Assembly: GCF_000278255.1 (NCBI RefSeq)
Contig: NZ_JH725084.1
Coordinates: 118,759 to 182,758 of the forward strand
Length of the DNA stretch: 64,000 nt
DNA from: Bartonella melophagi K-2C
Lineage (GTDB): Bacteria > Pseudomonadota > Alphaproteobacteria > Rhizobiales > Rhizobiaceae
Direction of reading: 5' to 3'
Position 1 is the first letter of the stretch, and the number at the start of each line of letters is the position of its first letter. Positions 52,178 to 63,099 of this stretch are shown here, one piece after another. Below the pieces are notes generated by a model, which saw nothing but the letters and a program-made list of their open reading frames with translations, was not told the DNA's origin and made no database searches. The translations under genes and the position numbers were made by a program.

Positions 52178-53128
52178 ATGAAATTCAAATTAACAACGCT
52201 CTTTGTGACATCAACTTTATTGGTAAGCACGAGTTTGAGTGTAGTGGCTCAAGATCACGTAAAATCTGCACCAAATGATTTGAATACTTTAGATAAAGCC
52301 TCAGCAAAACCAATTGCGCCTTCTCACGTTATGGCCATTATTAATGGGAAGAGTATTACAGCGGGTGAATTGGATGAGCTAGCACTTGAAATAAATCCTA
52401 ATTTGGCACGTCTTTCTGATGAACAGCGTCGTATAACAGTTTTAAAAGCCTATTTAGATATGCAAGCGCTTGCTAAAGCAGCAATTGAGAGAGGTATCGA
52501 TAAAACAGAAGTTTATGATAAACGTATGGCAATTATGCGTGATAATGTTCTTCAGCGACTTTATTTTAAACAGATGGTTGTTGATAAAATTCAAGATGCT
52601 GATTTGCAAGCTCTTTATGATAAGGAAGTTGCTGCTTTACCTAAAGAAGATGAGGTTAAAGCGCGTCATATTTTGGTTAAAACGAAAGAAGCAGCAGAGG
52701 CTATTGTTAAGCGCTTAAAGAAGGGTGAAAGTTTTGAAGAGATTGCAAAAAAGGATTCAACAGATGGTTCTGCTTCTGTAGGCGGTGATCTCGGTTATTT
52801 TAGTTATGGTCAAATGGTTAAACCCTTTGAAGATGCTGCATTTAGTTTGAAAGTTGGTGAATACACTAAAAAGCCTGTTGAAAGCCCATTTGGTTGGCAT
52901 ATTATCAAAGTGGAAGATCGTCGCCCCAAACAACCTCCTGCATTTGATGATGTTAAAGAGGTATTGCGTACACAGATTATGAAAGATCGTTATCATGCAT
53001 TAATCACTGATTTGCGTAATAAGGTAGATGTAAAATATCCTGATTCTAATATTGCAAAACTCATGCAATCACTTAATGAAAATAATGCAGCCCTTCCAGG
53101 TGAAACATCCAATGAAGAAGAGGAATAA
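52178..53128 (+). CDS. Periplasmic peptidyl-prolyl isomerase, parvulin type
   Basis: Exported folding factor of 316 residues. Signal peptide to ~25 (ending SVVAQ), a SurA-like N-terminal chaperone region (about 50-150), and a parvulin rotamase domain (about 155-250) with VKARHILVKTKEAAE, GGDLGYFSYGQMVKPFE and ESPFGWHIIKVEDRRP. It helps outer-membrane and exported proteins fold. Being divergent to secA puts export and folding genes next to each other. RBS AAGGGAG precedes ATG 52178. Confidence 0.92.
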   Translation: MKFKLTTLFVTSTLLVSTSLSVVAQDHVKSAPNDLNTLDKASAKPIAPSHVMAIINGKSITAGELDELALEINPNLARLSDEQRRITVLKAYLDMQALAKAAIERGIDKTEVYDKRMAIMRDNVLQRLYFKQMVVDKIQDADLQALYDKEVAALPKEDEVKARHILVKTKEAAEAIVKRLKKGESFEEIAKKDSTDGSASVGGDLGYFSYGQMVKPFEDAAFSLKVGEYTKKPVESPFGWHIIKVEDRRPKQPPAFDDVKEVLRTQIMKDRYHALITDLRNKVDVKYPDSNIAKLMQSLNENNAALPGETSNEEEE

Positions 53129-53228
53129 TATCTTTTCAATCTAGATTATTTGATGTTTTTTCTTTTTCAAAAATTTCAGCAGTTATTTAATTGCATGAGA
53201 TTTCATTGATTTTGACGGAAAATACGTA

Positions 53229-54467
53229 ATGGCTGTACAGATATCGCCTTTATCTCCCAAAACAATACAAGAGCTTCCACCATTATCTGGTGTACGGATG
53301 GCGACGGCGGAAGCTGGGATTAAATATAAAAATCGTACAGACCTTCTCTTGATCGTATTTGATGAGCCAGCAAATGTGGCAGGTGTTTTTACATGTTCTA
53401 AATGTCCGTCTTCTTCTGTGGATCATTGTCGTGCATCGCTTTCTCATGGAGTTGCGAGGGGTGTTGTTGTTAATTCTGGGAATGCAAATGCTTTTACAGG
53501 ACGTAAAGGTAAGCAAATAACAGATGCGATAGTACACACTGCAGCAAGTGTCTTAAAGGCTAGAGAAAATGAAATTTTTTTGGCCTCTACTGGTGTTATT
53601 GGCGAATTAATGAATGCATCTTGTTTATTAAATCTTTTGCCCAATATGGCTGCTGAAGCAGAAGAAGGAAATTGGTTAGAAGCTGCAAAAGCTATTATGA
53701 CAACTGATACGTTTCCAAAGCTTGCAACACGCAGATTTGACTTTGGGGGGGAAATTGTAACCATTAATGGAATTGCAAAAGGTTCTGGTATGATTGCTCC
53801 AGATATGGCAACAATGCTTTCTTTTGTAGTAACTGATGCGGCAATTACTTCGGATATACTTCAATCTATGCTATCAGAGACGGTTCAGGGATCTTTCAAT
53901 TCGATTACTGTTGATAGTGATACTTCAACATCCGATACATTGATGGTATTTGCAACAGGGAAAGTAACAAGCAATTCTCTTTGTTTGACGAGTAAATCAG
54001 ATCCGCGTTATAAGGCATTTACAAAGCAATTGAGTGAGCTTTTGCATGAACTTGCATTACAGGTTGTTTGTGATGGTGAAGGGGCCCGTCATTTAATTGA
54101 AGTTAGTGTAACTGGTGCCACAACAGATAATGCCGCTAAAAGCATTGCTCTATCAATTGCAAATTCACCACTTGTAAAAACGGCTATTGCGGGTGAAGAT
54201 GCTAATTGGGGGCGGGTGGTTATGGCGGTTGGTAAAGCTGGTGTTGAAGCAAATCGTGATCTCTTAACGATTTGGTTTGGCGAACATCGTGTGGCTGTCA
54301 ATGGAGAGCGTGATCCTGATTATAGTGAAGAGATGATGAGCACTTATATGAAAAACCAATACATTATGATTCGTGTCGATATCGGTCTTGGAAGTGGTAA
54401 AGCGACAGTTTGGTCTTGCGATTTAACAAAAGAATATGTTGCAATTAATGGCGACTATAGAAGTTAA
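53229..54467 (+). CDS. argJ: Bifunctional ornithine acetyltransferase / N-acetylglutamate synthase
   Basis: ArgJ recycles the acetyl group in arginine synthesis and can also acetylate glutamate. The precursor cleaves itself before a conserved Thr; here the site is in [14 protein letters not shown] (Ala-|Thr-Met-Leu). [10 protein letters not shown] and the C-terminal [12 protein letters not shown] and STYMKNQYI are typical. 412 residues, normal length. It stands before mutT, a pairing known from other alphaproteobacteria. Confidence 0.95.
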   Translation: MAVQISPLSPKTIQELPPLSGVRMATAEAGIKYKNRTDLLLIVFDEPANVAGVFTCSKCPSSSVDHCRASLSHGVARGVVVNSGNANAFTGRKGKQITDAIVHTAASVLKARENEIFLASTGVIGELMNASCLLNLLPNMAAEAEEGNWLEAAKAIMTTDTFPKLATRRFDFGGEIVTINGIAKGSGMIAPDMATMLSFVVTDAAITSDILQSMLSETVQGSFNSITVDSDTSTSDTLMVFATGKVTSNSLCLTSKSDPRYKAFTKQLSELLHELALQVVCDGEGARHLIEVSVTGATTDNAAKSIALSIANSPLVKTAIAGEDANWGRVVMAVGKAGVEANRDLLTIWFGEHRVAVNGERDPDYSEEMMSTYMKNQYIMIRVDIGLGSGKATVWSCDLTKEYVAINGDYRS

Positions 54468-54593
54468 TTGATGTAAAACTAATATATTAAGTATACATTC
54501 TCTTTTAATTATTAGACACTTAGACTTTTTCAATTCTTTAAGGGGCGATAATAGAAGAGCTTAGAGTTATTATATTACTGTTGGAGACAAGTA

Positions 54594-55007
54594 ATGCAGA
54601 TAAAACGCTCACTTCTTCTTGTCGTTGCATGTGCATTGTTGGATAAAGATAATCGAGTTTTACTTGCAAAGAGACCTCCAGGAAAATCAATGAGTGGTTT
54701 GTGGGAATTTCCTGGTGGAAAGGTTGAAGAGGGGGAAACACCAGAGGAATCATTGATTCGTGAATTAAAGGAAGAGCTTGATATTCATGTTCAAAAAAAT
54801 GATTTTTTACCTTTAACATTTGCAAGCCATAGTTATGAAACATTTCATTTATTAATGCCATTTTATATATGTCGCCATTATAGAGGTATTCCTCAGGGAC
54901 GAGAAGGGCAAAATTTAAAATGGATTTTTATTAACGATCTTGATAAATATTCTATGCCTGATGCTGATAAACCATTAGTGCAGGTGTTAAAAAATTTTCT
55001 TTTATAA
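54594..55007 (+). CDS. mutT: 8-oxo-dGTP diphosphatase (MutT)
   Basis: MutT removes 8-oxo-dGTP and so prevents A:T to C:G mutations. The 137-residue protein has the Nudix box from GGKVEEGETPEES to RELKEELDI (residues ~41-63), preceded by LWEFPGG. RSLLLVVACALLDKDNRVLLAKRPPGK, quoted here in part as LLAKRPPGK, contains the MutT start pattern. ATG 54594 is preceded by GGAGACAAGTA. argJ lies 126 bases upstream. Confidence 0.92.
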   Translation: MQIKRSLLLVVACALLDKDNRVLLAKRPPGKSMSGLWEFPGGKVEEGETPEESLIRELKEELDIHVQKNDFLPLTFASHSYETFHLLMPFYICRHYRGIPQGREGQNLKWIFINDLDKYSMPDADKPLVQVLKNFLL

Positions 55008-55466
55008 TATGTTTATGAGTGGAGAAAATATTGAAAAATGAACGTTTTGTTCATTAAATATTTTGATAAAAGGAGACTTTAGATAGATCTACCTCCGAAA
55101 AGATGTTTTGTGATTATCCTCAAGGATTTTCTTGTTTCTTTAAGATCAATTGCTCCATCATTACTGTTTAGGCTTTTATATATCGTTTTTCATTGAGATG
55201 CGATAGTGATTGCATGTAACTTATTATTTATGAAAGAAATATTATATTCTTTAAAATAGAATTTTGTAGATATGTAAAAATCAGCTTATTTGTTTTCTAT
55301 TTTTATATAACTATAAATAGATGAAAATTCGTTTCTGGCCTATAACTAATAAAAATAATGATTTTGTAAAAATGTAGTAAGCTCTATATTTTTTAAATAT
55401 TATGAGTGAATTTTAAATTATATATTATTTTTTAATGTAAAGCACAAAAAATAGTAGGCATAAGCA
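55008..55466. other. AT-rich spacer, no recognisable gene
   Basis: About 460 bases between mutT and the symporter gene. Frames are short, and no terminator or RNA gene was recognised. It must contain the symporter promoter. Confidence 0.45.
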
Positions 55467-56822
55467 ATGACATTTAATTTTTTTATTAATTTATTTCTAT
55501 TTATTATTTTTTTATTATTGCTTTCTCAAAGTAAAAAAATCAAATGGGGTTTTGCGCTACGTGTTATGTTGGGTCTTATTGTTGGCCTGATTTTTGGAAG
55601 TGCTTTGCAGTTTATTTATGGAGAAGGCGAGTCAACACTATTAAAATCTGTTGAATGGTTTAACATTATTGGAGATGGTTATCTATTATTGTTGCAAATG
55701 ATTATTATGCCATTAGTGTTTATCTCTATCGTTTCAGCGGTAGCGCATTTGCATTCTTCTTATGCTGTTAGCAGAATTAGTATAGTAACAATTTCAATAT
55801 TACTTTTTACAACGTGTATTTCAGCATTGGTTGGTATTTTAGTAGTTAACTTTTTGGGGTTAACAGCGAATGGTTTGGTACATGGAGGGGAGGATATATC
55901 TGCTGTTCTTGGCGGGAATACTTTTCAGGTTGGAGAAATAAATATACCAAAATTAATTTTATCATTTATACCCCAAAATCCATTTGCTGACTTAATGGGA
56001 TCTGAGCGTACATCGATTATTAGGGTTGTTATTTTTTCGGCGTTTTTAGGATCTGCTGTTCTTCTTTTAAAGAAAGATGACCCAGATAAAGGGGAAAAAG
56101 CTCTTTCATTTATTCAAATTATACAGTCTTGGGTTATGTGGTTAGTACGTATTGTAATTGCGTTAACACCTTATGGTATTTTTGCTCTTATGACTAAGGT
56201 TGGGGCAACCTCAAATGTTGCTGATATTTTTAAATTACTAGTTTTTATTGTTGCTTCTTATATTGGTATTATTCTTATGTTTGGAATTCATGGTGTGTTG
56301 CTTGGTATATCAGGCATTAACCCATTTCGTTTTTTCAAAAAAGTTGTGCCTGTTTTGACATTTGCTTTTAGTAGCCGTTCAAGTACTGCTACTATTCCTC
56401 TAAATATTGAAGCGCAAACACAGTGGATTGGTGTACCACAATCAATTGCAAGTTTTGCAGCTTCTTTTGGTGCAACGATTGGCCAAAATGGTTGTGCAGG
56501 TCTTTATCCAGCTATGCTTGCAACTATGATAGCACCATCTGTTGGTATTAATCCTTTCGACCCTATCTGGATTGCTACTCTTGTTGGGGTAGTAACTTTG
56601 AGTTCTATTGGAGTTGCTGGTATTGGTGGTGGTGCTGTTTTTGCTGCATTAATTGTTTTACCAATTATGGGGCTCCCTATTTCTTTGGTAGCCGTACTTA
56701 TTTCTGTTGAACCTTTAATTGATATGGGGCGTACAGCTCTTAACGTTAATGGTTCAATGTTGGCTGGAGCTATGACAAGTCAAATATTACGCACAACGGA
56801 TAAGAGCATTTTTGAAAAATAA
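55467..56822 (+). CDS. Sodium-coupled dicarboxylate/cystine-type symporter (DAACS family)
   Basis: Integral membrane transporter of 451 residues with eight to ten hydrophobic segments and two re-entrant loops. Family motifs: [27 protein letters not shown] (re-entrant loop 1), [19 protein letters not shown] and the last-segment region [16 protein letters not shown]. The features are close to TcyP/YdjN cystine transporters more than to DctA or GltP, so cystine is the likely substrate; this is inferred. It stands alone. Confidence 0.85.
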   Translation: MTFNFFINLFLFIIFLLLLSQSKKIKWGFALRVMLGLIVGLIFGSALQFIYGEGESTLLKSVEWFNIIGDGYLLLLQMIIMPLVFISIVSAVAHLHSSYAVSRISIVTISILLFTTCISALVGILVVNFLGLTANGLVHGGEDISAVLGGNTFQVGEINIPKLILSFIPQNPFADLMGSERTSIIRVVIFSAFLGSAVLLLKKDDPDKGEKALSFIQIIQSWVMWLVRIVIALTPYGIFALMTKVGATSNVADIFKLLVFIVASYIGIILMFGIHGVLLGISGINPFRFFKKVVPVLTFAFSSRSSTATIPLNIEAQTQWIGVPQSIASFAASFGATIGQNGCAGLYPAMLATMIAPSVGINPFDPIWIATLVGVVTLSSIGVAGIGGGAVFAALIVLPIMGLPISLVAVLISVEPLIDMGRTALNVNGSMLAGAMTSQILRTTDKSIFEK

Positions 56823-56853
56823 TTTTCCTATAAAATTTGCGGTTTTTTCATTA

Positions 56854-57732
56854 TTATTTTGATTGTTTTTCTAAAACATCAACAAGGGATATTTGCGCTG
56901 AACCAGGGCGTAAGGGTTTTTGTTGATTTTGATCAGGTGCCCAGCCGGATAACCATATGAAAGAAAAATGCGCACGAATGCGACCATCTGGGTCACTAAA
57001 TTGTTGTGCGTAGATTTCAGCAGCGCGAAGAAAAAAGCGCTTAGATACAGGGCGTTGTGAGCGATTAATTAACGCATTTTGCATCCCCATGGCTTTAAGA
57101 TCATGCATGAGATCAAACATTGTATTGTAGCGTATTGTGATATTTTCGACATCCACTACGGGTATAGCAAAACCAACACGTTGTAAAATAGCTCCTACAT
57201 CACGAATATCGGCAAAAGGATAAATTCTTGGGCTAACTCCTCCATAAATTTCGAGTTCAGCTTGAAGCAAACTTTCTCGCAATTCTCTTAATGTTCCAGC
57301 TCCAGCCATAACTGCAAGAAATAGGCCATCTGGTTTAAGAATGTCCTTTATTTGTTTTAAAACACCAGGGGTATCATTGGTCAATTGTAGTGAGAGGAGC
57401 GAAACAATAAGATCGCAATAGTGTGGTGGAAAATCAAGAAATTCTCTGTGACGTAAATGAAATTTTTGATCATGACTTTGGTAAAGAATGTCAGTTTCAA
57501 CACGTTCTATAGAACTAATTTTGCCAGACTTTTTTAAAGCTTGTACAGCAAAGCCTGTATGGCTATGTAAATCTAGAGCTAATGTGAATTGACGCTCAAC
57601 AGTTCTTAGACGTTTATAAAGATCCTCAGCAACATAGGATAATAAAAAATCATATCCCTCTTTTGCTTTTTTAAAAGCGCGTTTGCGAAATTGTTCAATG
57701 CGGATATGGTCAAAAATAAGAGGATGAGACAT
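56854..57732 (-). CDS. SAM-dependent methyltransferase, BioC/NDUFAF5-like
   Basis: Class I methyltransferase of ~292 residues. The SAM-binding strand is ALDLHSHTGFAVQAL (unusual, lacking the clear GxGxG), then CDLIVSLLSLQLTNDTPG and LKPDGLFLAVMAGAGTLRELR, quoted in parts, typical of the BioC/NDUFAF5 group. Alphaproteobacterial members are related to the mitochondrial complex I assembly factor. The substrate is unknown. ATG 57732 (MSHPLIFDHIRI) is chosen; GTG-free ATG 57744 is an alternative. It is divergent from comF. Confidence 0.82.
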   Translation of the reverse strand: MSHPLIFDHIRIEQFRKRAFKKAKEGYDFLLSYVAEDLYKRLRTVERQFTLALDLHSHTGFAVQALKKSGKISSIERVETDILYQSHDQKFHLRHREFLDFPPHYCDLIVSLLSLQLTNDTPGVLKQIKDILKPDGLFLAVMAGAGTLRELRESLLQAELEIYGGVSPRIYPFADIRDVGAILQRVGFAIPVVDVENITIRYNTMFDLMHDLKAMGMQNALINRSQRPVSKRFFLRAAEIYAQQFSDPDGRIRAHFSFIWLSGWAPDQNQQKPLRPGSAQISLVDVLEKQSK

Positions 57733-57966
57733 ATCGCTTACCATTTCCTGTTTTGGGGATATAGTTTTAAGTAGGTTTATTATGATGCAATGCTATATCA
57801 AGCTTATAAGGAAAAAGGAACGACGAAATAGTTTGATAAAACTGAGTATTTTTGAAAAAATTAAATTTTATAGGTTTTGAAACGTAAAAAAATGTCTTAT
57901 GCTACGAGGTTATGAAAGAATAAACTGATGAAGTGGTACTTTTGAGATTTTTTTGAATAAGGGGAT

Positions 57967-58713
57967 ATGTTGGGTAAATTCATTGAGTACTTAATAAAAA
58001 TTTTATATCCACCGACTTGTCCTGGATGTAAGAAAATTGTTTCTGCTTATAGTACGGTTTGTTCTGATTGTTGGAAAGATTTTCAATTTATTACGAAACC
58101 TTATTGTCCTGTTATGGGGATTCCTTTTGCTTACGATATGGGAGAAGGTTTTCTTAGTGGTGAAGCAATTCAAGCCTCTCCTCCTTTTTCACGTGTTCGT
58201 TCAGTGGTTGTTCATAAGGGATTAGCACGACTTTTGACAATCCAATTGAAATATAGTGATCGTCTAGAATTAGCACGTTTTATGTCTAATTGGATGGTAC
58301 TTGCAGGACGTGAGCTTCTTGATGATTGCGATGTTATTATTCCTATTCCATTGCATTTTCGTCGTTTTTTCTGGCGACGTTATAATCAATCTGCTGAACT
58401 TGCCCGTTATATTGCAGCAGCACGGAAAAAACCTTTTAAACCTGGCTGGCTTGTTCGTTATCGGCATACTCGTCCACAGGTTGGTTTATCTGCTAAGGAA
58501 CGAAAGCTCAATGTGCAAAGCGCTTTTAAGGTACCTCATAAAATTAAAAAGCATTTAAAAGGGCGTTCTATTTTGCTGATTGATGATGTTTTGACAACAG
58601 GTGTGACAATTACTGCAGCAGCTGCAACATTAAAACATGCAGGTGCACAACAAGTTGATGTACTGACATTTTCGCGTGTATTGAAAGATGTTTCTGTTTT
58701 GTCTCACTCTTGA
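57967..58713 (+). CDS. ComF family protein (phosphoribosyltransferase-like)
   Basis: The 248-residue protein has an N-terminal zinc-ribbon with CPGC and CSDC cysteine pairs (residues ~18-37) and a C-terminal phosphoribosyltransferase fold with the PRPP-binding ILLIDDVLTTGVT (near residue 200) and RYNQSAELAR. ComF is needed for DNA uptake in naturally competent bacteria, but most alphaproteobacterial members have no tested role. It is followed 47 bases later by grxC. The other competence genes are not in the window. Confidence 0.9.
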   Translation: MLGKFIEYLIKILYPPTCPGCKKIVSAYSTVCSDCWKDFQFITKPYCPVMGIPFAYDMGEGFLSGEAIQASPPFSRVRSVVVHKGLARLLTIQLKYSDRLELARFMSNWMVLAGRELLDDCDVIIPIPLHFRRFFWRRYNQSAELARYIAAARKKPFKPGWLVRYRHTRPQVGLSAKERKLNVQSAFKVPHKIKKHLKGRSILLIDDVLTTGVTITAAAATLKHAGAQQVDVLTFSRVLKDVSVLSHS

Positions 58714-58760
58714 GAAGTGATTAAAGATTGATTATATCAAAAAAACATTGGAGAAATATT

Positions 58761-59015
58761 ATGCAAGAGATAACACTTTATACACGTCCCGGTTGTCCCT
58801 ATTGCACAAAAGCGCGTGCTTTATTTGATAAAAAAGGCATCAAATATACAGATATTGATGCATCAACTTCCCTTCGTCAACAAATGGTACAACGAGCGAA
58901 TGGGCGTAATACATTTCCTCAGATTTTTATAGGTGATTATCATGTTGGAGGTTGTGATGATCTTTATGCTTTAGATGCTGAAGGTAAACTCGACTGTTTA
59001 CTCAAAAGTGCCTAA
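58761..59015 (+). CDS. grxC: Glutaredoxin 3
   Basis: GrxC reduces protein disulfides with glutathione. The 84-residue protein has the active site CPYC in TRPGCPYCTKA, the cis-Pro motif TFPQIFIGDYHVGGCDDL and a GrxC-type length. ATG 58761 follows TTGGAGAAATATT; an upstream TTG adds eleven residues without homology. Its end is 21 bases from the convergent ubiG. Confidence 0.94.
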   Translation: MQEITLYTRPGCPYCTKARALFDKKGIKYTDIDASTSLRQQMVQRANGRNTFPQIFIGDYHVGGCDDLYALDAEGKLDCLLKSA

Positions 59016-59036
59016 TAATTATCTGTTATGGTTGGC

Positions 59037-59783
59037 TTATTCAAACTTTTTTGCAAGAAGCATGTAGTTAACGTCCATATCTTTTGAGCGATTCCAGCTA
59101 TCATTCAATGGATTATAAGTAATACCAATCTCATCAATAACGGTTAGAGTATTTTGAGATAATAGCTTTTTTAACTCTAGAGGTTTTAGAAATTTTTTAT
59201 AATCATGAGTTCCTTTTGGAAGCCAACGTAGAATATATTCGGCACCGACAATCGCTAGCCCCCAAGCTTTCCATGTACGGTTAAGTGTTGCAACAAACAT
59301 AAGCCCTTGTGGTTTGAGCATTTTGGCAGTGGCCGATATGAAGAGATTAACATCAGCAACATGTTCAACAATCTCCATGTTGAGAATTACATCAAATTGT
59401 TCTTCTTCATCTGCAAGTGTTTCTGCAGTGGTAGCGCGATAATCAATTGAAAGACCGCTTTGGATTGCATGGTTTTTTGCTACCTCGATATTGGTTTGCG
59501 AAGCATCGGCTCCTATAATAGTGGTTCCAAGACGTGCCATTGGTTCACATAACAGCCCCCCCCCACAACCAATATCAAGAATCCTCAAACCTTCAAAAGG
59601 CGTAAGAGACATAGGGTCACGATCAAATTCTAAACAAATTTTTTCTTTAATATAAGCAAGGCGTGTTGGATTAAATTGATGGAGGGGGCGAAATTTGCCT
59701 TGGGGATTCCACCATTCAGAAGCAATTTGTGAAAAATGATCAATTTCACTCTGATCAATCGTAGTATGAGCTTTATTTATCAT
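59037..59783 (-). CDS. ubiG: Ubiquinone biosynthesis O-methyltransferase
   Basis: UbiG carries out both O-methylations of ubiquinone synthesis. The 248-residue protein has the SAM motif [20 protein letters not shown], the post-motif GADAS, and [17 protein letters not shown], all standard for Ubi[20 protein letters not shown] near residue 20 is the family signature. RBS GGAGAGTGAT precedes ATG 59783. It is divergent from lysC. Confidence 0.96.
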   Translation of the reverse strand: MINKAHTTIDQSEIDHFSQIASEWWNPQGKFRPLHQFNPTRLAYIKEKICLEFDRDPMSLTPFEGLRILDIGCGGGLLCEPMARLGTTIIGADASQTNIEVAKNHAIQSGLSIDYRATTAETLADEEEQFDVILNMEIVEHVADVNLFISATAKMLKPQGLMFVATLNRTWKAWGLAIVGAEYILRWLPKGTHDYKKFLKPLELKKLLSQNTLTVIDEIGITYNPLNDSWNRSKDMDVNYMLLAKKFE

Positions 59784-59977
59784 ATCACTCTCCTTTTATT
59801 TTCATATTATCAAGTCAGGTAGATTTTTCTAAAGTCAAGAGTAAATTAACATAATCACGCTGGGCTTGCGAAAATTATAGATATTGGTTATGTCGAAAAG
59901 AAATTTAATACGGCGACAGGACCTTATTCTAACTGTCTCATTTGAAATAAGAAATATAAGATATAAGAGTATTATAA

Positions 59978-61231
59978 ATGGCACGTATTGTCATGAAATT
60001 TGGTGGCACATCTGTAGCAAACATTGAATGTATTCATAATGTTGCTCGACATGTCAAAAGAGAAGTAGATGCGGGTAATGAGATTGCAGTGGTGGTATCT
60101 GCAATGGCTGGTAAAACAAATGAGCTCGTTCAATGGACGCGTGAAGCTTCACCAATGCATGATGCTCGTGAGTATGATGTAATCGTTTCTTCTGGGGAAC
60201 AAGTAACAGCAGGTTTGTTGGCTATTACACTCCAAGCGATGGGAGTGAATGCTCGCTCATGGCTTGGGTGGCAAATCCCTATTTATACTGATAATGCACA
60301 TAGCGGTGCACGGATTGTGGATATTGATGGATCTTTTTTAATACAGCGTTTTCAAGAGGGGCAGGTAGCGGTTATTGCTGGTTTTCAAGGATTAGCTCCA
60401 AATAATAGAATTTCTACCTTGGGACGCGGTGGATCAGATACAAGTGCTGTTGCAGTGGCGGCGGCTTTGCAGGCTGATCGTTGTGATATTTATACAGATG
60501 TAGATGGTGTTTATACAACTGATCCGCGAGTTGAACCTAAGGCACGTCGTTTACCGAAAGTGGCTTTTGAAGAAATGCTTGAAATGGCTTCTCTTGGGGC
60601 AAAAGTTTTGCAAGTTAGGTCTGTTGAATTAGCTATGGTCCATAAAGTTCGTACTTTTGTACGCTCAAGTTTTGAAGATCCCGATGCTGTGGACATGTGC
60701 AGTTCAGTTAATCCCCCTGGAACACTTATTTGCGATGAGGATGAGATTGTGGAACAACAAAATGTTACTGGTATTGCTTTTGCTAAAGATGAAGCACAAA
60801 TTTCACTACGCAGACTGGCAGATCGTCCGGGTATTTCTGCAGCAATTTTTGGCCCTTTGGCTGAAGAACGTATCAATGTTGATATGATTGTGCAGAATAT
60901 TTCTGAAGATGGTTCGAAGACTGATATGACTTTTACTGTACCATCAGCTGATGTAGATAAGGCTGTTGCACTTCTTGAGAAAAATCGTGCAGAGATTGGG
61001 TTTGATGTTATTCAATCTGAGAGTGACCTTGCAAAAGTTTCTGTTATTGGTGTTGGTATGCGCAGTCATGCAGGGGTTGCAGCTACGGCATTTAAGGCTT
61101 TGGCTGAAAAAGGCATTAATATTCAAGCAATTACTACTTCAGAGATTAAGATTTCTGTTTTAATTGATAGTGCTTATACTGAACTTGCAGTGAGAACTTT
61201 GCATGCTGTTTATGGTCTTGAGATAGGGTAA
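59978..61231 (+). CDS. lysC: Aspartate kinase
   Basis: LysC phosphorylates aspartate, the entry to lysine, methionine and threonine synthesis and to diaminopimelate for the cell wall. The 417-residue enzyme has the kinase domain with MKFGGTSVANIECI at the start, SSGEQVTAGL and TLGRGGSDTSAVA, then two ACT domains at ~265-400 for feedback control. Length matches monofunctional aspartokinase II/III types of alphaproteobacteria. Confidence 0.96.
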   Translation: MARIVMKFGGTSVANIECIHNVARHVKREVDAGNEIAVVVSAMAGKTNELVQWTREASPMHDAREYDVIVSSGEQVTAGLLAITLQAMGVNARSWLGWQIPIYTDNAHSGARIVDIDGSFLIQRFQEGQVAVIAGFQGLAPNNRISTLGRGGSDTSAVAVAAALQADRCDIYTDVDGVYTTDPRVEPKARRLPKVAFEEMLEMASLGAKVLQVRSVELAMVHKVRTFVRSSFEDPDAVDMCSSVNPPGTLICDEDEIVEQQNVTGIAFAKDEAQISLRRLADRPGISAAIFGPLAEERINVDMIVQNISEDGSKTDMTFTVPSADVDKAVALLEKNRAEIGFDVIQSESDLAKVSVIGVGMRSHAGVAATAFKALAEKGINIQAITTSEIKISVLIDSAYTELAVRTLHAVYGLEIG

Positions 61232-61612
61232 GTATTTTTAATTTTAAATATTTTTCGAGTAATTAGGTATATTTAGATTTTATATGTACAGTAGTTAAGA
61301 GCCTTACTAAGATTGCTTCTTATTTTTTACATCAGGTTTTATGAGCATAAAGTTTTTCTTTATTTTGTTCTAAAATATAGAAGAGTCTATTATTAGAGTG
61401 TTATGTGATTTGTTTACGTTTAATCAAGCTACATTGATGTGAATGCAAATTATACGCACTTTTAAAAGATTCTTGTAGGTATAAATTGCACTTTTTTACC
61501 TATGATGAATGAGTGAAATCAAAAGAAAGTAATTATGTGCAGTCGTTCATTGAATGTAATTAAAGCCTTAAATATTTTTAAAGGTTTAGCTTAAGTAAGA
61601 TTTATAGCTTGA
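61232..61612. other. Intergenic region between convergent lysC and nhaA
   Basis: About 380 AT-rich bases. An imperfect stem near 61561-61590 (AAGCCTTAAA with TTTAAAGGTTT) may act as a weak terminator. No ORF or RNA gene was recognised. Confidence 0.4.
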
Positions 61613-62974
61613 TTAATTGCAATTTGTGATACGCTTTTTATTATTTTTGATATAAAAGAGGCCATATCCAAGGCCAATAAGAGCAGAAAGGCCAGATCCA
61701 CAAAGTACACCAATTTTTGCAGAATCAAGTTGAACAACATCTTTAAAAGCAAGCATTGAAACAAAGATTGACATTGTAAAGCCAATACCTGCTAAAAATC
61801 CAATTAATAATATACCCGCCCATGCTACATTAGGAGGAAGGCGGCATAGACCCAATTTTACCGCTAGATAGCTAGCGACAATAATACCAAGCGGTTTACC
61901 AATACATAGTCCCATGATAATGCCGAGAACAATCAAGAATGATTTATCGGAAGAGAGGTCAAAGTTTGCAAAGTTAACGCCAGCATTTGCAAAAGCAAAA
62001 ATTGGCATCACGCCGTACGCTACCCATGGATGTAACGCTTTTTGAACCCGTGTTACAGGTGCGATTATATCGCGTTGTCCTCTACGCACTTTTTTTAATG
62101 TAGTTGAGATATGATGAAGGTCTGTGCTTGTGTTTTTTTCTTGAAGTATTTCAACTGCGTTGCTTAGCATTGTAAGCGGAGCTACAAGATTACGGGTAGG
62201 TAAAACTGGGGTCATCATGCCTAAAATTACGCCGGCAAGTGATGGATGAACGCCTGTTATCATTAACCCCCACCAAATAATTGCACCAGGCAAAATATAA
62301 AGCCACGCTGATGCAAATCCAATCCATTGAAAAAATGAGACTAAAACAATACCTGCTGCTGCGATAGCTAAACCACTGGGATCTAAATTAGTTGAGTAGA
62401 AAAAAGCAATAATAAGAACAGCGATAATATCATCAATAATTGCTAATGATAAAAGAATGATATGAAGATTAGAAGGAATTGCTTTCCCAAAAAGCGCGAG
62501 AATACCTAGTGCAAAAGCAATATCGGTAGCTGTCGGCACAGCCCAACCATAAGTATCTCCCCTATTTAAGTTAATGCTCAGATAAATAATTGCAGGAAGA
62601 CAAACTCCACCTATTGCTGCTACAATTGGTAAAATTGCTTGTTTAAAATTAGCAAGAGCACCTTCGTGAATTTCACGCCGAATTTCCACTCCCGCTACGA
62701 GAAAGAACACAGTCATAAGAGCATCATTAATCCAGAAATGTAGATCCCATGATAAGTTAAAATAGCCAAAATTAAAGCCAAGAGGTGTATGCCAAAATGC
62801 TTCATAGGAAGAAGAATATTTAGAATTAGCAAATATGAGCGCAGTTGCAGCTGCCAATAAAAGAACAATACCACTTACAGCTTCAATGTGGAGAAAACGC
62901 TCAATTGCGGAAAGTGCCCGATTTGTGACGAGAGAGGCTCGATTTGGTAAGCGATTTGAGGATAAATCAGGCAT
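61613..62974 (-). CDS. nhaA: Na+/H+ antiporter NhaA
   Basis: NhaA exchanges two H+ for one Na+ across the inner membrane to keep pH and sodium balance. The 453-residue protein has about twelve membrane segments. The ion-binding aspartate pair lies in LAIIDDIIAVLIIAFFYS, with TATDIAFALGILALFG before it. It is longer than E. coli NhaA (388). ATG 62974 (MPDLSSNR) follows TTTGGAG; an in-frame TTG four codons upstream is rejected. Confidence 0.94.
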   Translation of the reverse strand: MPDLSSNRLPNRASLVTNRALSAIERFLHIEAVSGIVLLLAAATALIFANSKYSSSYEAFWHTPLGFNFGYFNLSWDLHFWINDALMTVFFLVAGVEIRREIHEGALANFKQAILPIVAAIGGVCLPAIIYLSINLNRGDTYGWAVPTATDIAFALGILALFGKAIPSNLHIILLSLAIIDDIIAVLIIAFFYSTNLDPSGLAIAAAGIVLVSFFQWIGFASAWLYILPGAIIWWGLMITGVHPSLAGVILGMMTPVLPTRNLVAPLTMLSNAVEILQEKNTSTDLHHISTTLKKVRRGQRDIIAPVTRVQKALHPWVAYGVMPIFAFANAGVNFANFDLSSDKSFLIVLGIIMGLCIGKPLGIIVASYLAVKLGLCRLPPNVAWAGILLIGFLAGIGFTMSIFVSMLAFKDVVQLDSAKIGVLCGSGLSALIGLGYGLFYIKNNKKRITNCN

Positions 62975-63099
62975 AAAAAACTCCAAATATCAATTTATTC
63001 ATAGAGGCTTTGTTTATAAGCTATTCTGTATATCGCTTATAGTATTATATGAAGAAAAGAGGGGATGGTAATTCTCCAATTTTAAAACTAATTATATTT